Positions 50,067 to 58,437 of a stretch of DNA of 64,000 nt are shown in pieces. The position numbers were made by a program, and so were the translations under genes. Origin of the DNA: Kribbella capetownensis (lineage in GTDB: Bacteria > Actinomycetota > Actinomycetes > Propionibacteriales > Kribbellaceae); contig NZ_SJKD01000008.1 of NCBI RefSeq assembly GCF_004331485.1, positions 186,001-250,000 of the forward strand, in the 5' to 3' direction. Each line of letters opens with the position of its first letter. Within the stretch, counting starts at the first letter, position 1. Under the pieces are notes generated by a model. That model was not told where the DNA came from, did not search any database, and saw only the letters and a program-made list of their open reading frames with translations.

Positions 50067-51044
50067 ATGGATATGCGCAGGTTGGGACGAGTGGGGATCG
50101 AGGTCAGCCCGGTCGGGTTCGGGTGCTGGGCGATCGGCGGTCCGTTCAGCAATCCGGCCGGCGAACCGCTGGGCTGGGGTGAGGTGGACGACGAGGAGTC
50201 GGTGCGCGCGATCCAGCGGGCGATCGACCTCGGCGTGACGTTCTTCGACACCGCCGATGTGTACGGCGCCGGGCACAGCGAGCGCATTCTCGGCAAGGCC
50301 CTCGAGGGCCGGCGCGACGAGGTCGTGATCGCGACCAAGTGGGGCAACACCTTCGACGAGTCGACGCGGGTCATGCACCACCAGGACGGCTCGGTCGAGT
50401 ACGTGCACAAGGCTGTCCGGGCGTCGCTCGACCGCCTCGGCACCGACCACATCGACCTGTACCAGTTGCACTTCGACACCACCGACGAGATCGCGCTGCC
50501 GTTGCGCGAGGCGTGCGAGGACCTGGTCCGCGAAGGACTGATCCGCAGCTATGCCTGGAGCACCGACACGCTGCACAGCGCGGAGCTCTTCGCCGAGGGC
50601 GAGCACTGCGCGGCTGTGCAGCACGAGGCGAGCGTCCTGCACGACGCGTCGGGCTTCTTCGCGCTCTGCGAACGGGCCGACCTCGCCAGCATCAACCGGA
50701 CCCCGTTGGGCATGGGCATCCTCGGCCGCCGCGCCGCGGATCGGCCGGCCACCGGCGCGGACATCCGCACGCTGCCGCCGTCGTGGCTGCGCTTCTTCGA
50801 CAAGGGCGGCGTACCGGCTGCGGAGTGGTGGGACAAGGTGTCGGCGATCCGCGACGTACTGGGGAGTGACGGCCGCACGCTGGCGCAGGGCGCGCTCGCG
50901 TGGCTGTGGGCGCGGAGCCCGCGGACCGTCCCGATTCCTGGTTTCCGCACCGTCGCGCAGGCCGAGGAGAACGCGGCTGCGATGTCGTTCGGTCCGCTCC
51001 GCGACGAGCAACTGGCGGACATCGAGAAGTTGCTGACGGAGTGA
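50067..51044 (+). CDS. Aldo/keto reductase
   Basis: A 325-residue TIM-barrel NADPH reductase. The start MRRLGRVGIEVSPVGFGCWAIGG, the catalytic Asp/Tyr in FFDTADVYGAGHSERILG, the lysine in VVIATKWGN, and the histidine-bearing IDLYQLHFDTT are all present. C-terminal cofactor motif VPIPGFRTVAQAEENAAA. A broad carbonyl-reducing role is likely. ATG 50067 (or 50073) is chosen; the longer frame to 50016 adds unrelated residues. Confidence 0.88.
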   Translation: MDMRRLGRVGIEVSPVGFGCWAIGGPFSNPAGEPLGWGEVDDEESVRAIQRAIDLGVTFFDTADVYGAGHSERILGKALEGRRDEVVIATKWGNTFDESTRVMHHQDGSVEYVHKAVRASLDRLGTDHIDLYQLHFDTTDEIALPLREACEDLVREGLIRSYAWSTDTLHSAELFAEGEHCAAVQHEASVLHDASGFFALCERADLASINRTPLGMGILGRRAADRPATGADIRTLPPSWLRFFDKGGVPAAEWWDKVSAIRDVLGSDGRTLAQGALAWLWARSPRTVPIPGFRTVAQAEENAAAMSFGPLRDEQLADIEKLLTE

Positions 51045-51099
51045 GCTGACCCGCTGGGCAGGACGACAAGTCTTGCCCAGCACGCCGTTTATCGATATA

Positions 51100-51121
51100 C
51101 CTCCTGTAGCGACAGGAGGTC
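51100..51121. terminator. Hairpin ACCTCCTGT-AGCG-ACAGGAGGT
   Basis: An exact 9-bp stem with a 4-nt loop between the convergent aldo/keto reductase and LacI genes. Placement fits a two-way terminator. The stem repeats the ACAGGAGGT core of the 45804-45902 element, in another convergent gap. Confidence 0.7.
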
Positions 51122-51130
51122 CACGTGCTG

Positions 51131-52156
51131 CTAGTCGACGGATTTGGTGGTGCCGCGCCGGATCAGGTGCGCCGGCACGATCAGTTCCTGCGGGTCGCGA
51201 GTCGGGCCGCCGTTGAGCTGGGCCAGCAGCAGCGCGGTGATCGCGTCGGCCATCTCCTCGTGCCCCGGGTTGACCGTGGACAACGACGGGACCAGGTACG
51301 GCGCTTCGTCGATGTCGTCGAAGCCGACGACCTGGACATCCTCCGGGACTCGCAGTCCGGCATCGGCCAGCGCACGCAACGCGCCGATCGCGACGAGATC
51401 GGTGAGCGCGAACACCGCATCGAAGTCGATCCCCCGCTCGAGCAGTCGCCGGACCTCGTCGTACCCGTCCTGGAGGCGGAACCTGCACCGGACGGCCAGG
51501 TCCGGGTCCATCGGTACGCCGGCCTGCGCGTGCGCGAGCGCGTAGCCCTCGGCACGCAGGGCCGGCATGTTCGCGGAACCGGCCGGGTCGCCACCGAGCA
51601 TCGCAATCCGGCGGGCGCCGGTGGCGAGCAGTTGCGCGGTCGCCTGCCGGGCGCCGTCGACGTTGTCCATCATCACGTGGTCGAAGCCCGACGGCAGCGC
51701 CCGCTCACCGATCATCACCACCGGCGCGTCGGTGCGGATCTGGCCCAACTCGGCCGGATCGATGTCGACCACGCTGAGGATCAGGCCGTCGTACATCCGG
51801 AGCCGGGAGAACGCGACCGCGTCCATCTCGCCCTCGCGGCTGGCACCGGTCCGCTCCATCACGATTCGCAGGCCCTGCGCCTCGAAGCGATCCGCCAGCC
51901 GGCCGGCCAGTTGACCGAAGTACGGGCGCTCGAGCTCCGGAACGGCGAGGCCGACCACGCCGGTGCGGCCGGCGCGCAGGTGCCGGGCGGCGAGATTGAC
52001 CTGGTAGCCGAGCTCGTTGATCGCGGCCAGGACCCGCTCCCGGGTCGCGGCACCGACGCGCGGCCGGCCGTTGATCACGTTCGAGACCGTCATCGTGGAC
52101 ACCCCTGCGGACCGCGCCACGTCGGCCATCGTCACCACGGTGGATGCCTTCTTCAT
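51131..52156 (-). CDS. LacI family transcriptional regulator
   Basis: A 341-residue LacI regulator. The N-terminal HTH and hinge (MADVARSAGVSTMTVSNVINGRPRVGAATRERVLAAINELGYQVN) precede a sugar-binding core with a periplasmic-binding-protein fold. It is divergent from the GH51 arabinofuranosidase, with only 33 bp between starts, so it probably represses that gene until arabinose-type sugar binds. No clear operator palindrome is seen in that short gap. Confidence 0.92.
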   Translation of the reverse strand: MKKASTVVTMADVARSAGVSTMTVSNVINGRPRVGAATRERVLAAINELGYQVNLAARHLRAGRTGVVGLAVPELERPYFGQLAGRLADRFEAQGLRIVMERTGASREGEMDAVAFSRLRMYDGLILSVVDIDPAELGQIRTDAPVVMIGERALPSGFDHVMMDNVDGARQATAQLLATGARRIAMLGGDPAGSANMPALRAEGYALAHAQAGVPMDPDLAVRCRFRLQDGYDEVRRLLERGIDFDAVFALTDLVAIGALRALADAGLRVPEDVQVVGFDDIDEAPYLVPSLSTVNPGHEEMADAITALLLAQLNGGPTRDPQELIVPAHLIRRGTTKSVD

Positions 52157-52189
52157 GGCGACAACTGTAAGAGACCAAGGAGCTGAGTC

Positions 52190-53716
52190 ATGTCGACTGC
52201 ATCAGCAGCGCGCGTCGTGATCGATCTCGACGTACCCGGTCCGGCCATCAGCCGGCATCTCTACGGGCACTTCGCCGAGCATCTCGGCCGCTGTATCTAC
52301 GGCGGTTTCTACGTCGGCGAGGACTCGGACCTGCCGAACGAGGGCGGCATCCGCCTGGATGTGGTCGAGGCGTTGCGGGCGCTGGACATCCCCAACCTGC
52401 GCTGGCCGGGCGGCTGCTTCGCGGACGAGTACCACTGGAAGGACGGGATCGGGCCGAAGGCGGACCGGCCGTCGATGATCAACACCCATTGGGGAAATGT
52501 TGAAGAGAGCAACCACTTCGGCACGCACGAGTTCATGGCCCTGTGCGAGTTGCTCGGCGCCGATGCGTACGTGAACGGCAACGTCGGCAGCGGGACCGTC
52601 CAGGAGATGAGCGAGTGGGTCGAGTACCTGACTCGCGACGGCGACAGCCCGATGGTCCGGCAGCGCAAGGCCAACGGCCGCGACGAGCCGTGGAAGGTTC
52701 CGTTCTGGGGCCTCGGCAACGAGGCCTGGGGCTGTGGCGGCAACCAGCGCGCCGAGGCGTACGCCGATCTCGCCCGCCGCTACGCCACGTTCTGCCGGGA
52801 TCACGGCGACAACAAGCTCTACCGGATCGCCGCGGGGGCCTCCAACGACGACCTGGCCTGGACCGAGGCGTTGATGAAGGCGGTGAGCTGCCTCGGCTGT
52901 GGTCGCACGCCGCGCAACATCTTCCAGGCCGTCTCGATCCACTACTACACGGTGGCCGGGACCTGGGACAGCAAGGGCAGTGCGACCGACTTCGACGTCG
53001 AGGACTACTACCGCACGATCATCAAGGCGCAGGACATCGAGCGGATCATCCGCGGCCACAAGGCGGTGATGGACGCCTACGACCCGGACCGGGCGATCGG
53101 CCTGGTGCTCGACGAGTGGGGCACCTGGTGGGACGTCGAGCCGGGCACCAACCCAGGATTCCTGTACCAGCAGAACGCGATGCGCGACGCGCTGGTCGCG
53201 AGCCTGCATTTCGACGTGTTCCACCGGCATGCCGATCGGTTGACGATGGCAAACATCGCGCAGACCGTGAACGTGCTGCAGGCGATGCTGCTCACCGACG
53301 AGGACGGTGGTTTGATCCGCACCCCGACGTACCACGTGTTCGAGATGAACAAGGGTCACCAGGACGCGGTGTCGGTCCCGGTCCACGTGGTCGAGCGGCC
53401 GGCGCCGTACGAGCTGGACGGGAAGACGATGGAGTTGCTGTCGGTGTCGGCCAGCGTCAAGGACGGGCAGGCGCTGATCTCGGTCAGCAACCTGGATCCC
53501 GTTGCGCCGCTGGACGTCGTACTGGATCTGCGCGGCGGTGAGCTCCGCAGCCCGGCCGGACGGTTGCTCACGGCATCGAAGCCGCAGGACCACAACACGC
53601 CGAGTGACCCGCAGGCGGTCACGCCGGTCGCCCTGACCGGCTTGGAGCCTGACCCCCGCGGCCTGCGGGTCACCCTTCCGCCACACTCGTTCGCGACGGT
53701 CAGCTCTGCTGTGTGA
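52190..53716 (+). CDS. Alpha-L-arabinofuranosidase, GH51
   Basis: A 508-residue GH51 enzyme that should release arabinose from arabinoxylan or arabinan oligosaccharides. The acid/base E178 sits in WGLGNEAWG and the nucleophile E309 in LVLDEWGTWWD; the family entry ISRHLYGHFAEHLGRCIYGG and the WPGGCFADEYHWKDGIG loop are intact. There is no signal peptide, so it acts on imported oligosaccharides. A good AAGGAG site precedes the ATG. Its end overlaps the convergent MerR gene by 17 bp. Confidence 0.95.
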   Translation: MSTASAARVVIDLDVPGPAISRHLYGHFAEHLGRCIYGGFYVGEDSDLPNEGGIRLDVVEALRALDIPNLRWPGGCFADEYHWKDGIGPKADRPSMINTHWGNVEESNHFGTHEFMALCELLGADAYVNGNVGSGTVQEMSEWVEYLTRDGDSPMVRQRKANGRDEPWKVPFWGLGNEAWGCGGNQRAEAYADLARRYATFCRDHGDNKLYRIAAGASNDDLAWTEALMKAVSCLGCGRTPRNIFQAVSIHYYTVAGTWDSKGSATDFDVEDYYRTIIKAQDIERIIRGHKAVMDAYDPDRAIGLVLDEWGTWWDVEPGTNPGFLYQQNAMRDALVASLHFDVFHRHADRLTMANIAQTVNVLQAMLLTDEDGGLIRTPTYHVFEMNKGHQDAVSVPVHVVERPAPYELDGKTMELLSVSASVKDGQALISVSNLDPVAPLDVVLDLRGGELRSPAGRLLTASKPQDHNTPSDPQAVTPVALTGLEPDPRGLRVTLPPHSFATVSSAV

Positions 53717-54521
53717 CCGGGATCTGGAACTCGTGCACCCAGTTCGCCGGGTTCTCCGGGTCGAACTGGAGTGTGACCTCGCGGGCGTAGCCGTGGCTGC
53801 GGTAGCCGTTGTCCTCGATCCAGCGGGCCAGCGTCTGGGTACTGCGTTCGGCGTCCATCATGTCGCCCTGGTGCACGATGGTCGCGGCCTGCACGAGCTC
53901 GGGCAGTTCCACGATCTCGACGTCGGCGCCGGTGGCGCCGGCGTCGACGGGTACGGCGGCATGGACCAGGATCTGCTCGTTCTCGGCGTCCTCGTAGTAC
54001 GCGACCGGCGAGCCGCACGGGTTGGTACCGGCCGCACAGAGGCGCTCGAACAGCTGACCGAACAGCGGCTGCAGGACGGGACCGATGTCCGCACCGTCGT
54101 AACTCGGCAACAGCGCGGACAGCTCGGCGACATGGGTGGCGGGGATGTGTTTCAGGACAACGTCGTCGGTAGGCATGTGACCTTCCTTCTCGATCAGGCG
54201 GAGCCTCGCCTCGACACTGACGAGTTGCGACGTACCGCGCGCGAGTTCGGCCTCCAGCTGCGCCTGGCGCAGCCGCAGCATGCCGCGAAGTTCCTCGGCG
54301 CTCAGCTTGGCGTCGACGATCTCCTGGACCTGCTGCAGGCTGAACCCGAGATCCTTCAGCGCGATGATCCGGTTCAGCCGGCTGAACTGGTCGGCCGAGT
54401 AGTAGCGATACCCGCTGACCGCGTCGACCACGGCCGGCCGGAGCAGCCCGATCGCGTCGTAGTGCCGAAGCATCCGGGGCGATACCTGCCCGAATGCCGC
54501 GAAGTCTCCGATGGTGAACAT
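53700..54521 (-). CDS. MerR family regulator with GyrI-like effector domain
   Basis: A 273-residue protein. The MerR HTH starts at the N-terminus (MFTIGDFAAFGQVSPRMLRHYDAIGLLRP), a coiled-coil dimer helix follows (QVQEIVDAKLSAEELRGMLRLRQ), and a GyrI-like ligand domain covers about residues 115-273. This is the BmrR-like layout, which senses drugs. The only gene it could pair with here is AraC 33 bp upstream on the same strand, so its target is unclear. Confidence 0.88.
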   Translation of the reverse strand: MFTIGDFAAFGQVSPRMLRHYDAIGLLRPAVVDAVSGYRYYSADQFSRLNRIIALKDLGFSLQQVQEIVDAKLSAEELRGMLRLRQAQLEAELARGTSQLVSVEARLRLIEKEGHMPTDDVVLKHIPATHVAELSALLPSYDGADIGPVLQPLFGQLFERLCAAGTNPCGSPVAYYEDAENEQILVHAAVPVDAGATGADVEIVELPELVQAATIVHQGDMMDAERSTQTLARWIEDNGYRSHGYAREVTLQFDPENPANWVHEFQIPVTQQS

Positions 54522-54554
54522 GTCCCCACCTTCCGGCTTGACACAGTGTGAAGG

Positions 54555-55457
54555 TCAACCCTGCCGTGCGATCTGAGTACGCCGGTACCGCCCCGGCGTG
54601 ACTTCGGTGGCCTCCCGGAAGGCCCGGCTGAAGGCTGACTCCGAGTGGTAACCGACCCGGCCGGCGACGGCGGCGACCGTCAGCTCGGGGTCGGTCAGCA
54701 GGTCCGCGGCCACCATCATCCGCAGGCTGGTGACGAACGCCGCGACCGTCGTCCGCGTGTGCTTGCCGAAGTGCCGGACGAAAGTTGCCCTGGACATCGA
54801 GGCGGTCGCGGCCAGCCGGTCGAGTGTCCAGTCGGCGCCGGGATCGCCGAGGACGGCGTCGATGGTCGCGGCGATCCGCCGGTCGGCGACGGCGGTCCAG
54901 GGCGCGACGCCCGGCAGGTCACCACGACGCAGCATCATCGCGAGCAGCCCGGCACACAGTGCGTCGACGACGGCCGCCGTACCTGAGCCCTCGGCCAGCG
55001 CTTCGGCCCGTAGCAGTGCGGCGAGGGTCCGGACGGACTCGTCGGCGCCGAACGAGACGACCAACGGATCCGGCAGGCTCCGCAGCAGAAGTACGCCGGA
55101 CCCCGACCCGACCGAGTAGTGACCGCAGAAGATGTCCGTCACCGCTTGCCCTGACGGACTGCGGATCGTGTCGAACGCGGTCCCCGGAGTCTCGACCGAG
55201 GAGCGGATCCGGCCCGGCCCGGCCGTTCGGATCAGATGCGGCGGGCTGCCGGCCAACAGCACGGCGTCACCACCGCGGAGCGGAACCTGCCGGTCCGGCA
55301 ACTCCAGGACGCACTCGCCGTCCAGGACGAAGTGGAACGCGGCCTTGGCGTCGCCGTACGCGGGGACCTTCATCTCGGTCGTACCGGCGAGCAGGCAGCG
55401 CTTGTCGACGCTCGCCCGGAGCCGGGCGAGCCCGATCACGTAACTGATGGAATCCAT
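54555..55457 (-). CDS. AraC family regulator, RclR-like
   Basis: A 300-residue AraC protein with an N-terminal cupin and a C-terminal double HTH (WTLDRLAATASMSRATFVRHFGKHTRTTVAAF, VAGRVGYHSESAFSRAFREATEVTPGRYRR). C21 in VDKRCLLAG lines up with the redox cysteine C21 of E. coli RclR as I recall it; C111 in DIFCGHY is a second candidate. It is divergent from an RclA-like flavoprotein, as in the rcl locus of enterobacteria. It probably senses reactive chlorine or a similar oxidant. ATG 55457 gives the RclR-like N-terminus. Confidence 0.82.
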   Translation of the reverse strand: MDSISYVIGLARLRASVDKRCLLAGTTEMKVPAYGDAKAAFHFVLDGECVLELPDRQVPLRGGDAVLLAGSPPHLIRTAGPGRIRSSVETPGTAFDTIRSPSGQAVTDIFCGHYSVGSGSGVLLLRSLPDPLVVSFGADESVRTLAALLRAEALAEGSGTAAVVDALCAGLLAMMLRRGDLPGVAPWTAVADRRIAATIDAVLGDPGADWTLDRLAATASMSRATFVRHFGKHTRTTVAAFVTSLRMMVAADLLTDPELTVAAVAGRVGYHSESAFSRAFREATEVTPGRYRRTQIARQG

Positions 55458-55504
55458 GAGACATCTGCGCAGAAAAGTGAGCTGGAATCGGCTGTTCTGT
55501 CTCA
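55457..55504. promoter_or_regulatory. TGAGACA / TGTCTCA repeats in the AraC-RclA gap
   Basis: TGAGACA (55457-55463) and its reverse complement TGTCTCA (55498-55504) sit 34 bp apart, framing the shared promoter region of the divergent AraC and flavoprotein genes. Plausible AraC half-sites. Confidence 0.45.
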
Positions 55505-55527
55505 AGGCTACCCCGGAGACTCAACCC

Positions 55528-56913
55528 ATGACTGCTGCTGCGAAGAACACCCTGTGGGCCGACGTCGTCGTCATCGGGTTCGGCAAGGGCGGCAAGGTCG
55601 CCGCCGCCGCGCTCGGGCGGGCCGGCCGCCGGGTGATCCTGATCGAACGCTCGGACCAGATGTACGGCGGGACGTGCCCGAACGTCGGCTGTGTTCCGAC
55701 CAAGGCGCTGGTGCACCACTCCGGCCGGCGCCGGCCGGAGGACTCCCCGCAGGAGTGGTTCGAGCAGGCGATCGGTGAGGTGCAGGCGCTCACGTCGACG
55801 TTCCGGGCCGGCAACTACGACGCGCTCAACGGCGCCGCGACGATCACCGTCCTGACCGGCACGGCCCACTTCGTGGACCTCCATACCGTTGCTGTCAGCA
55901 ACGAGTCCGGCGAGGTCCGGGTGGTCGGCGAGACGATCCTGGTCAACACCGGCTCGGAGCCGGTCATCCCGGACATCCCCGGTCTGCGCGAGAGTCCGCG
56001 GACGGTGACGAACGTCGACCTGATCCACACCACCCACCTGCCCGGCCGGCTGGCCGTGATCGGCGGTGGATATCTGGGCATCGAGTTCGCGTCGATCTAC
56101 CGGCGGTTCGGGACCGCGGTGACCGTGTTCGAGGCGTCGCCGCAGATCCTGGGCCGGGAGGACGACGACGTCGCGGCCGCCGCAGCGGAAGTCCTGGCCG
56201 GTGACGGCGTGGAGGTGGTGACCGGAGCCGAGGTGCTGGAGATCCGCGGCGAGGACACGGTCGTCTACCGCAAGGACGGCCGTGAGCACAGCCTCACGGT
56301 GGACGCGATTCTGGCCGCGACCGGCCGTACGCCGGCAACCGCCGAACTGCGGCTCGAGAACGCCGGCGTGAAGACGACGGACGGTGGTGCGATCGAGGTC
56401 GACGAGCACCTTCGGACCAGCCAGCCGCACATCTTCGCGCTGGGCGACGTCAACGGCGGACCGCAGTTCACCTACATCTCGCTCGACGACAGCCGGATCG
56501 TGCTCGACCAGCTCCTGGGTTCCGGGAAACGATCCACCGCCGATCGGATCGCCGTACCGCAGACGCTGTTCATGTCCCCGCCGCTGGCGACCGTCGGGCT
56601 GACCGAGAAGGCGGCGCATGCGGCCGGGCATGAGGTCAGGATCGGGATGCAGCGGGTGGCCGACATCGTGGCGATGCCGCGCGCGTACATCGTCGAGGAG
56701 ACGCGCGGGGTGATGAAGTTCGTCATCGACGCAGCGTCCGACGAGATCCTCGGCGCGGCGCTGCTCAGCGTCGACGCGCAGGAGTTGATCAACACCGTCG
56801 CGCTGGCGATGCGGCACCGGATCACCGCGACCGAACTGCGCGAGTCGATCTACACCCACCCGTCCTCGACGGAGGCGTTCAACGACGTCCTCGGCACGAT
56901 CGTCCGCGGCTGA
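55528..56913 (+). CDS. RclA-like pyridine nucleotide-disulfide oxidoreductase
   Basis: A 461-residue FAD/NAD(P)H flavoprotein. The FAD loop (VVVIGFGKGGKVAAAAL), the redox-active disulphide GGTCPNVGCVPTKAL (C50, C55), the NAD loop (LAVIGGGYLGIEFASIYRR) and the C-terminal dimer domain with HPSSTEAFNDVLG are complete. It is the RclA/mercuric-reductase-like class. RclA reduces copper and protects against hypochlorous acid in E. coli. A CGGAGA site precedes the ATG at 55528. It is divergent from the AraC regulator. Confidence 0.87.
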   Translation: MTAAAKNTLWADVVVIGFGKGGKVAAAALGRAGRRVILIERSDQMYGGTCPNVGCVPTKALVHHSGRRRPEDSPQEWFEQAIGEVQALTSTFRAGNYDALNGAATITVLTGTAHFVDLHTVAVSNESGEVRVVGETILVNTGSEPVIPDIPGLRESPRTVTNVDLIHTTHLPGRLAVIGGGYLGIEFASIYRRFGTAVTVFEASPQILGREDDDVAAAAAEVLAGDGVEVVTGAEVLEIRGEDTVVYRKDGREHSLTVDAILAATGRTPATAELRLENAGVKTTDGGAIEVDEHLRTSQPHIFALGDVNGGPQFTYISLDDSRIVLDQLLGSGKRSTADRIAVPQTLFMSPPLATVGLTEKAAHAAGHEVRIGMQRVADIVAMPRAYIVEETRGVMKFVIDAASDEILGAALLSVDAQELINTVALAMRHRITATELRESIYTHPSSTEAFNDVLGTIVRG

Positions 56914-56931
56914 CTGGCTCCGCGACAGGGG

Positions 56932-57198
56932 TCAGGAGGAGATGACGCGGGCGCGGCGGTCGCGGACCGCGGCGACCGCGAAACCCGCCAGCAGGACGGC
57001 GACGCCGCCGGAGCCGAAGCCGATGACCAGGTCGCTGCGGGACTTGAGCCGCGCGTCGCACTGCATCGGCGTGACCCCGTTGCCCGGCTGGAAGACCGAA
57101 CCACAGTTGAAGTCGTCGACGTGGATCGGACGGACGGCGAACACGACCCCGGCGATCAGCAGGACCACACCTACCGCGCCGAGTACCTTGCTCAGCAC
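56932..57198 (-). CDS. Small two-helix membrane protein
   Basis: An 88-residue protein with two helices (VLGAVGVVLLIAGVVFAV and LVIGFGSGGVAVLLAGFAVAAV) joined by an outside loop holding two cysteines (DDFNCGSVF and PMQCDARL), likely a disulphide. No family recognised. GTG 57198 is chosen; a longer start at 57243 is possible. A palindrome lies about 100 bp upstream. Confidence 0.6.
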   Translation of the reverse strand: MLSKVLGAVGVVLLIAGVVFAVRPIHVDDFNCGSVFQPGNGVTPMQCDARLKSRSDLVIGFGSGGVAVLLAGFAVAAVRDRRARVISS

Positions 57199-57293
57199 TG
57201 CCCGTCTCGCGGTGTGCAGGGAACAGCCGTGCGGTCCGACCACGCCTGCCTGGTCAGATCCCGCATACGGCGCTCACACTCCCTGGACGATCG

Positions 57294-57311
57294 TAGATTT
57301 GATCAAATCTA
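57294..57311. promoter_or_regulatory. 18-bp perfect palindrome
   Basis: TAGATTTGATCAAATCTA, fully self-complementary, in the 199-bp gap between the small membrane gene and the zinc alcohol dehydrogenase. Likely operator of an unknown regulator, placed where it could control the small membrane gene. The rest of the gap shows nothing clear. Confidence 0.65.
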
Positions 57312-57397
57312 ACGCAGCTAGCCCTCCACCCTGAAGTCCGGACCCCGCCCCCGGATCAATCTTCACTTAGTTCTAACGCTCAACAGGCCGGTCCGGT

Positions 57398-58414
57398 TCA
57401 GTCGGGCCGGACGGCGACCAGCGACCCCACGGCACGGCCGTGCGCGACGTCGGACAGAGCTCGGTCGACCGCGTCGAACGGGACCTCGGTGGTGTGCGCA
57501 CGGACCGGCAGCCGCGAGACCAGACGGAACAGCTCCTCACCGTCGCGACGCGTGTTGGACGTGACGCTGCGCAGATCGCGCTCGTGGAAGAGGTGCCGCT
57601 CGTAGTTCAGCACCGGTACGTCGCTCAGATGGATCCCGGCGACCGCGACGGTGCCTCCCGGTTTGAGCGCTTCGAGTGCGTGCGGCACCACGTCACCGGC
57701 CGGGGCGAAGACGATGGCCGAGTCCAGCGGGACCGGCGGCCGGTCCGTGGTGTCGCCGGCGAACGCGGCGCCCAGCTCGCGGGCGAGTTCCTTGTTCTGT
57801 GCACCCCGGGTCATCACGAACAGCTCGGCACCCTGCGCGATCGCCAGCTGCGCGGTGAGGTGGGCGCTGGATCCGAACCCGTAGATCCCGAGGCGGCCAC
57901 CGGGCGGCAGGTTCGCCCGCAGCAGCGAGCGGTAGCCGATGATCCCGGCGCAGAGGAACGGCGCCAGCTCCACCGCCGGGCGATCCGCCGGCAGCGCGTA
58001 GGCATAGTCCTGCGGTACGACGGCGTACTCGGCGAAGCCGCCATCCGCGTCCCAGCCGGTGTACGCCGACCGCGGGCAGAGGTTCTCCGAGCCCGACCGG
58101 CAGAACTCGCACGATCCGCACGTACGCCGCAGCCACGCGATCCCGGCACGGTCACCGATGGCGAACCGATCGGCTCCGGTACCGCGATCGACCACAGCGC
58201 CGACGACCTGGTGGCCCGGAACGACTCCCGGTCTGCGCGGCTCGAGGTCGCCTTCACACAGATGCAGGTCGGTCCGGCAGATACCGCACACCTCGACCCG
58301 GATCAGGACCTCACCCGGTCCGGGTGCGGGGACGGTACGACGTACTCGCTGCAACGGACCCTCATCGATCGGCCCAGGCCGGTCGACTGCCCACACGTCC
58401 ATCAGATCGGCCAT
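57398..58414 (-). CDS. Zinc-dependent alcohol dehydrogenase
   Basis: A 338-residue MDR alcohol dehydrogenase. Catalytic zinc in CGICRTDLHLCEGDL and GHQVVG, structural zinc cysteines in RRTCGSCEFCRSGSENLC, cofactor loop IYGFGSSAHLTAQLA. The missing second Gly in GFGSSA is common in the AdhA-like subgroup, which makes NADPH-using aldehyde reductases as well as alcohol dehydrogenases. It is 23 bp from the DUF6177 gene, so it may be read from the same transcript, though its function seems unrelated to the toxin locus. Confidence 0.87.
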   Translation of the reverse strand: MADLMDVWAVDRPGPIDEGPLQRVRRTVPAPGPGEVLIRVEVCGICRTDLHLCEGDLEPRRPGVVPGHQVVGAVVDRGTGADRFAIGDRAGIAWLRRTCGSCEFCRSGSENLCPRSAYTGWDADGGFAEYAVVPQDYAYALPADRPAVELAPFLCAGIIGYRSLLRANLPPGGRLGIYGFGSSAHLTAQLAIAQGAELFVMTRGAQNKELARELGAAFAGDTTDRPPVPLDSAIVFAPAGDVVPHALEALKPGGTVAVAGIHLSDVPVLNYERHLFHERDLRSVTSNTRRDGEELFRLVSRLPVRAHTTEVPFDAVDRALSDVAHGRAVGSLVAVRPD

Positions 58415-58437
58415 ACTCCGACGATCTCAGACGCGGT

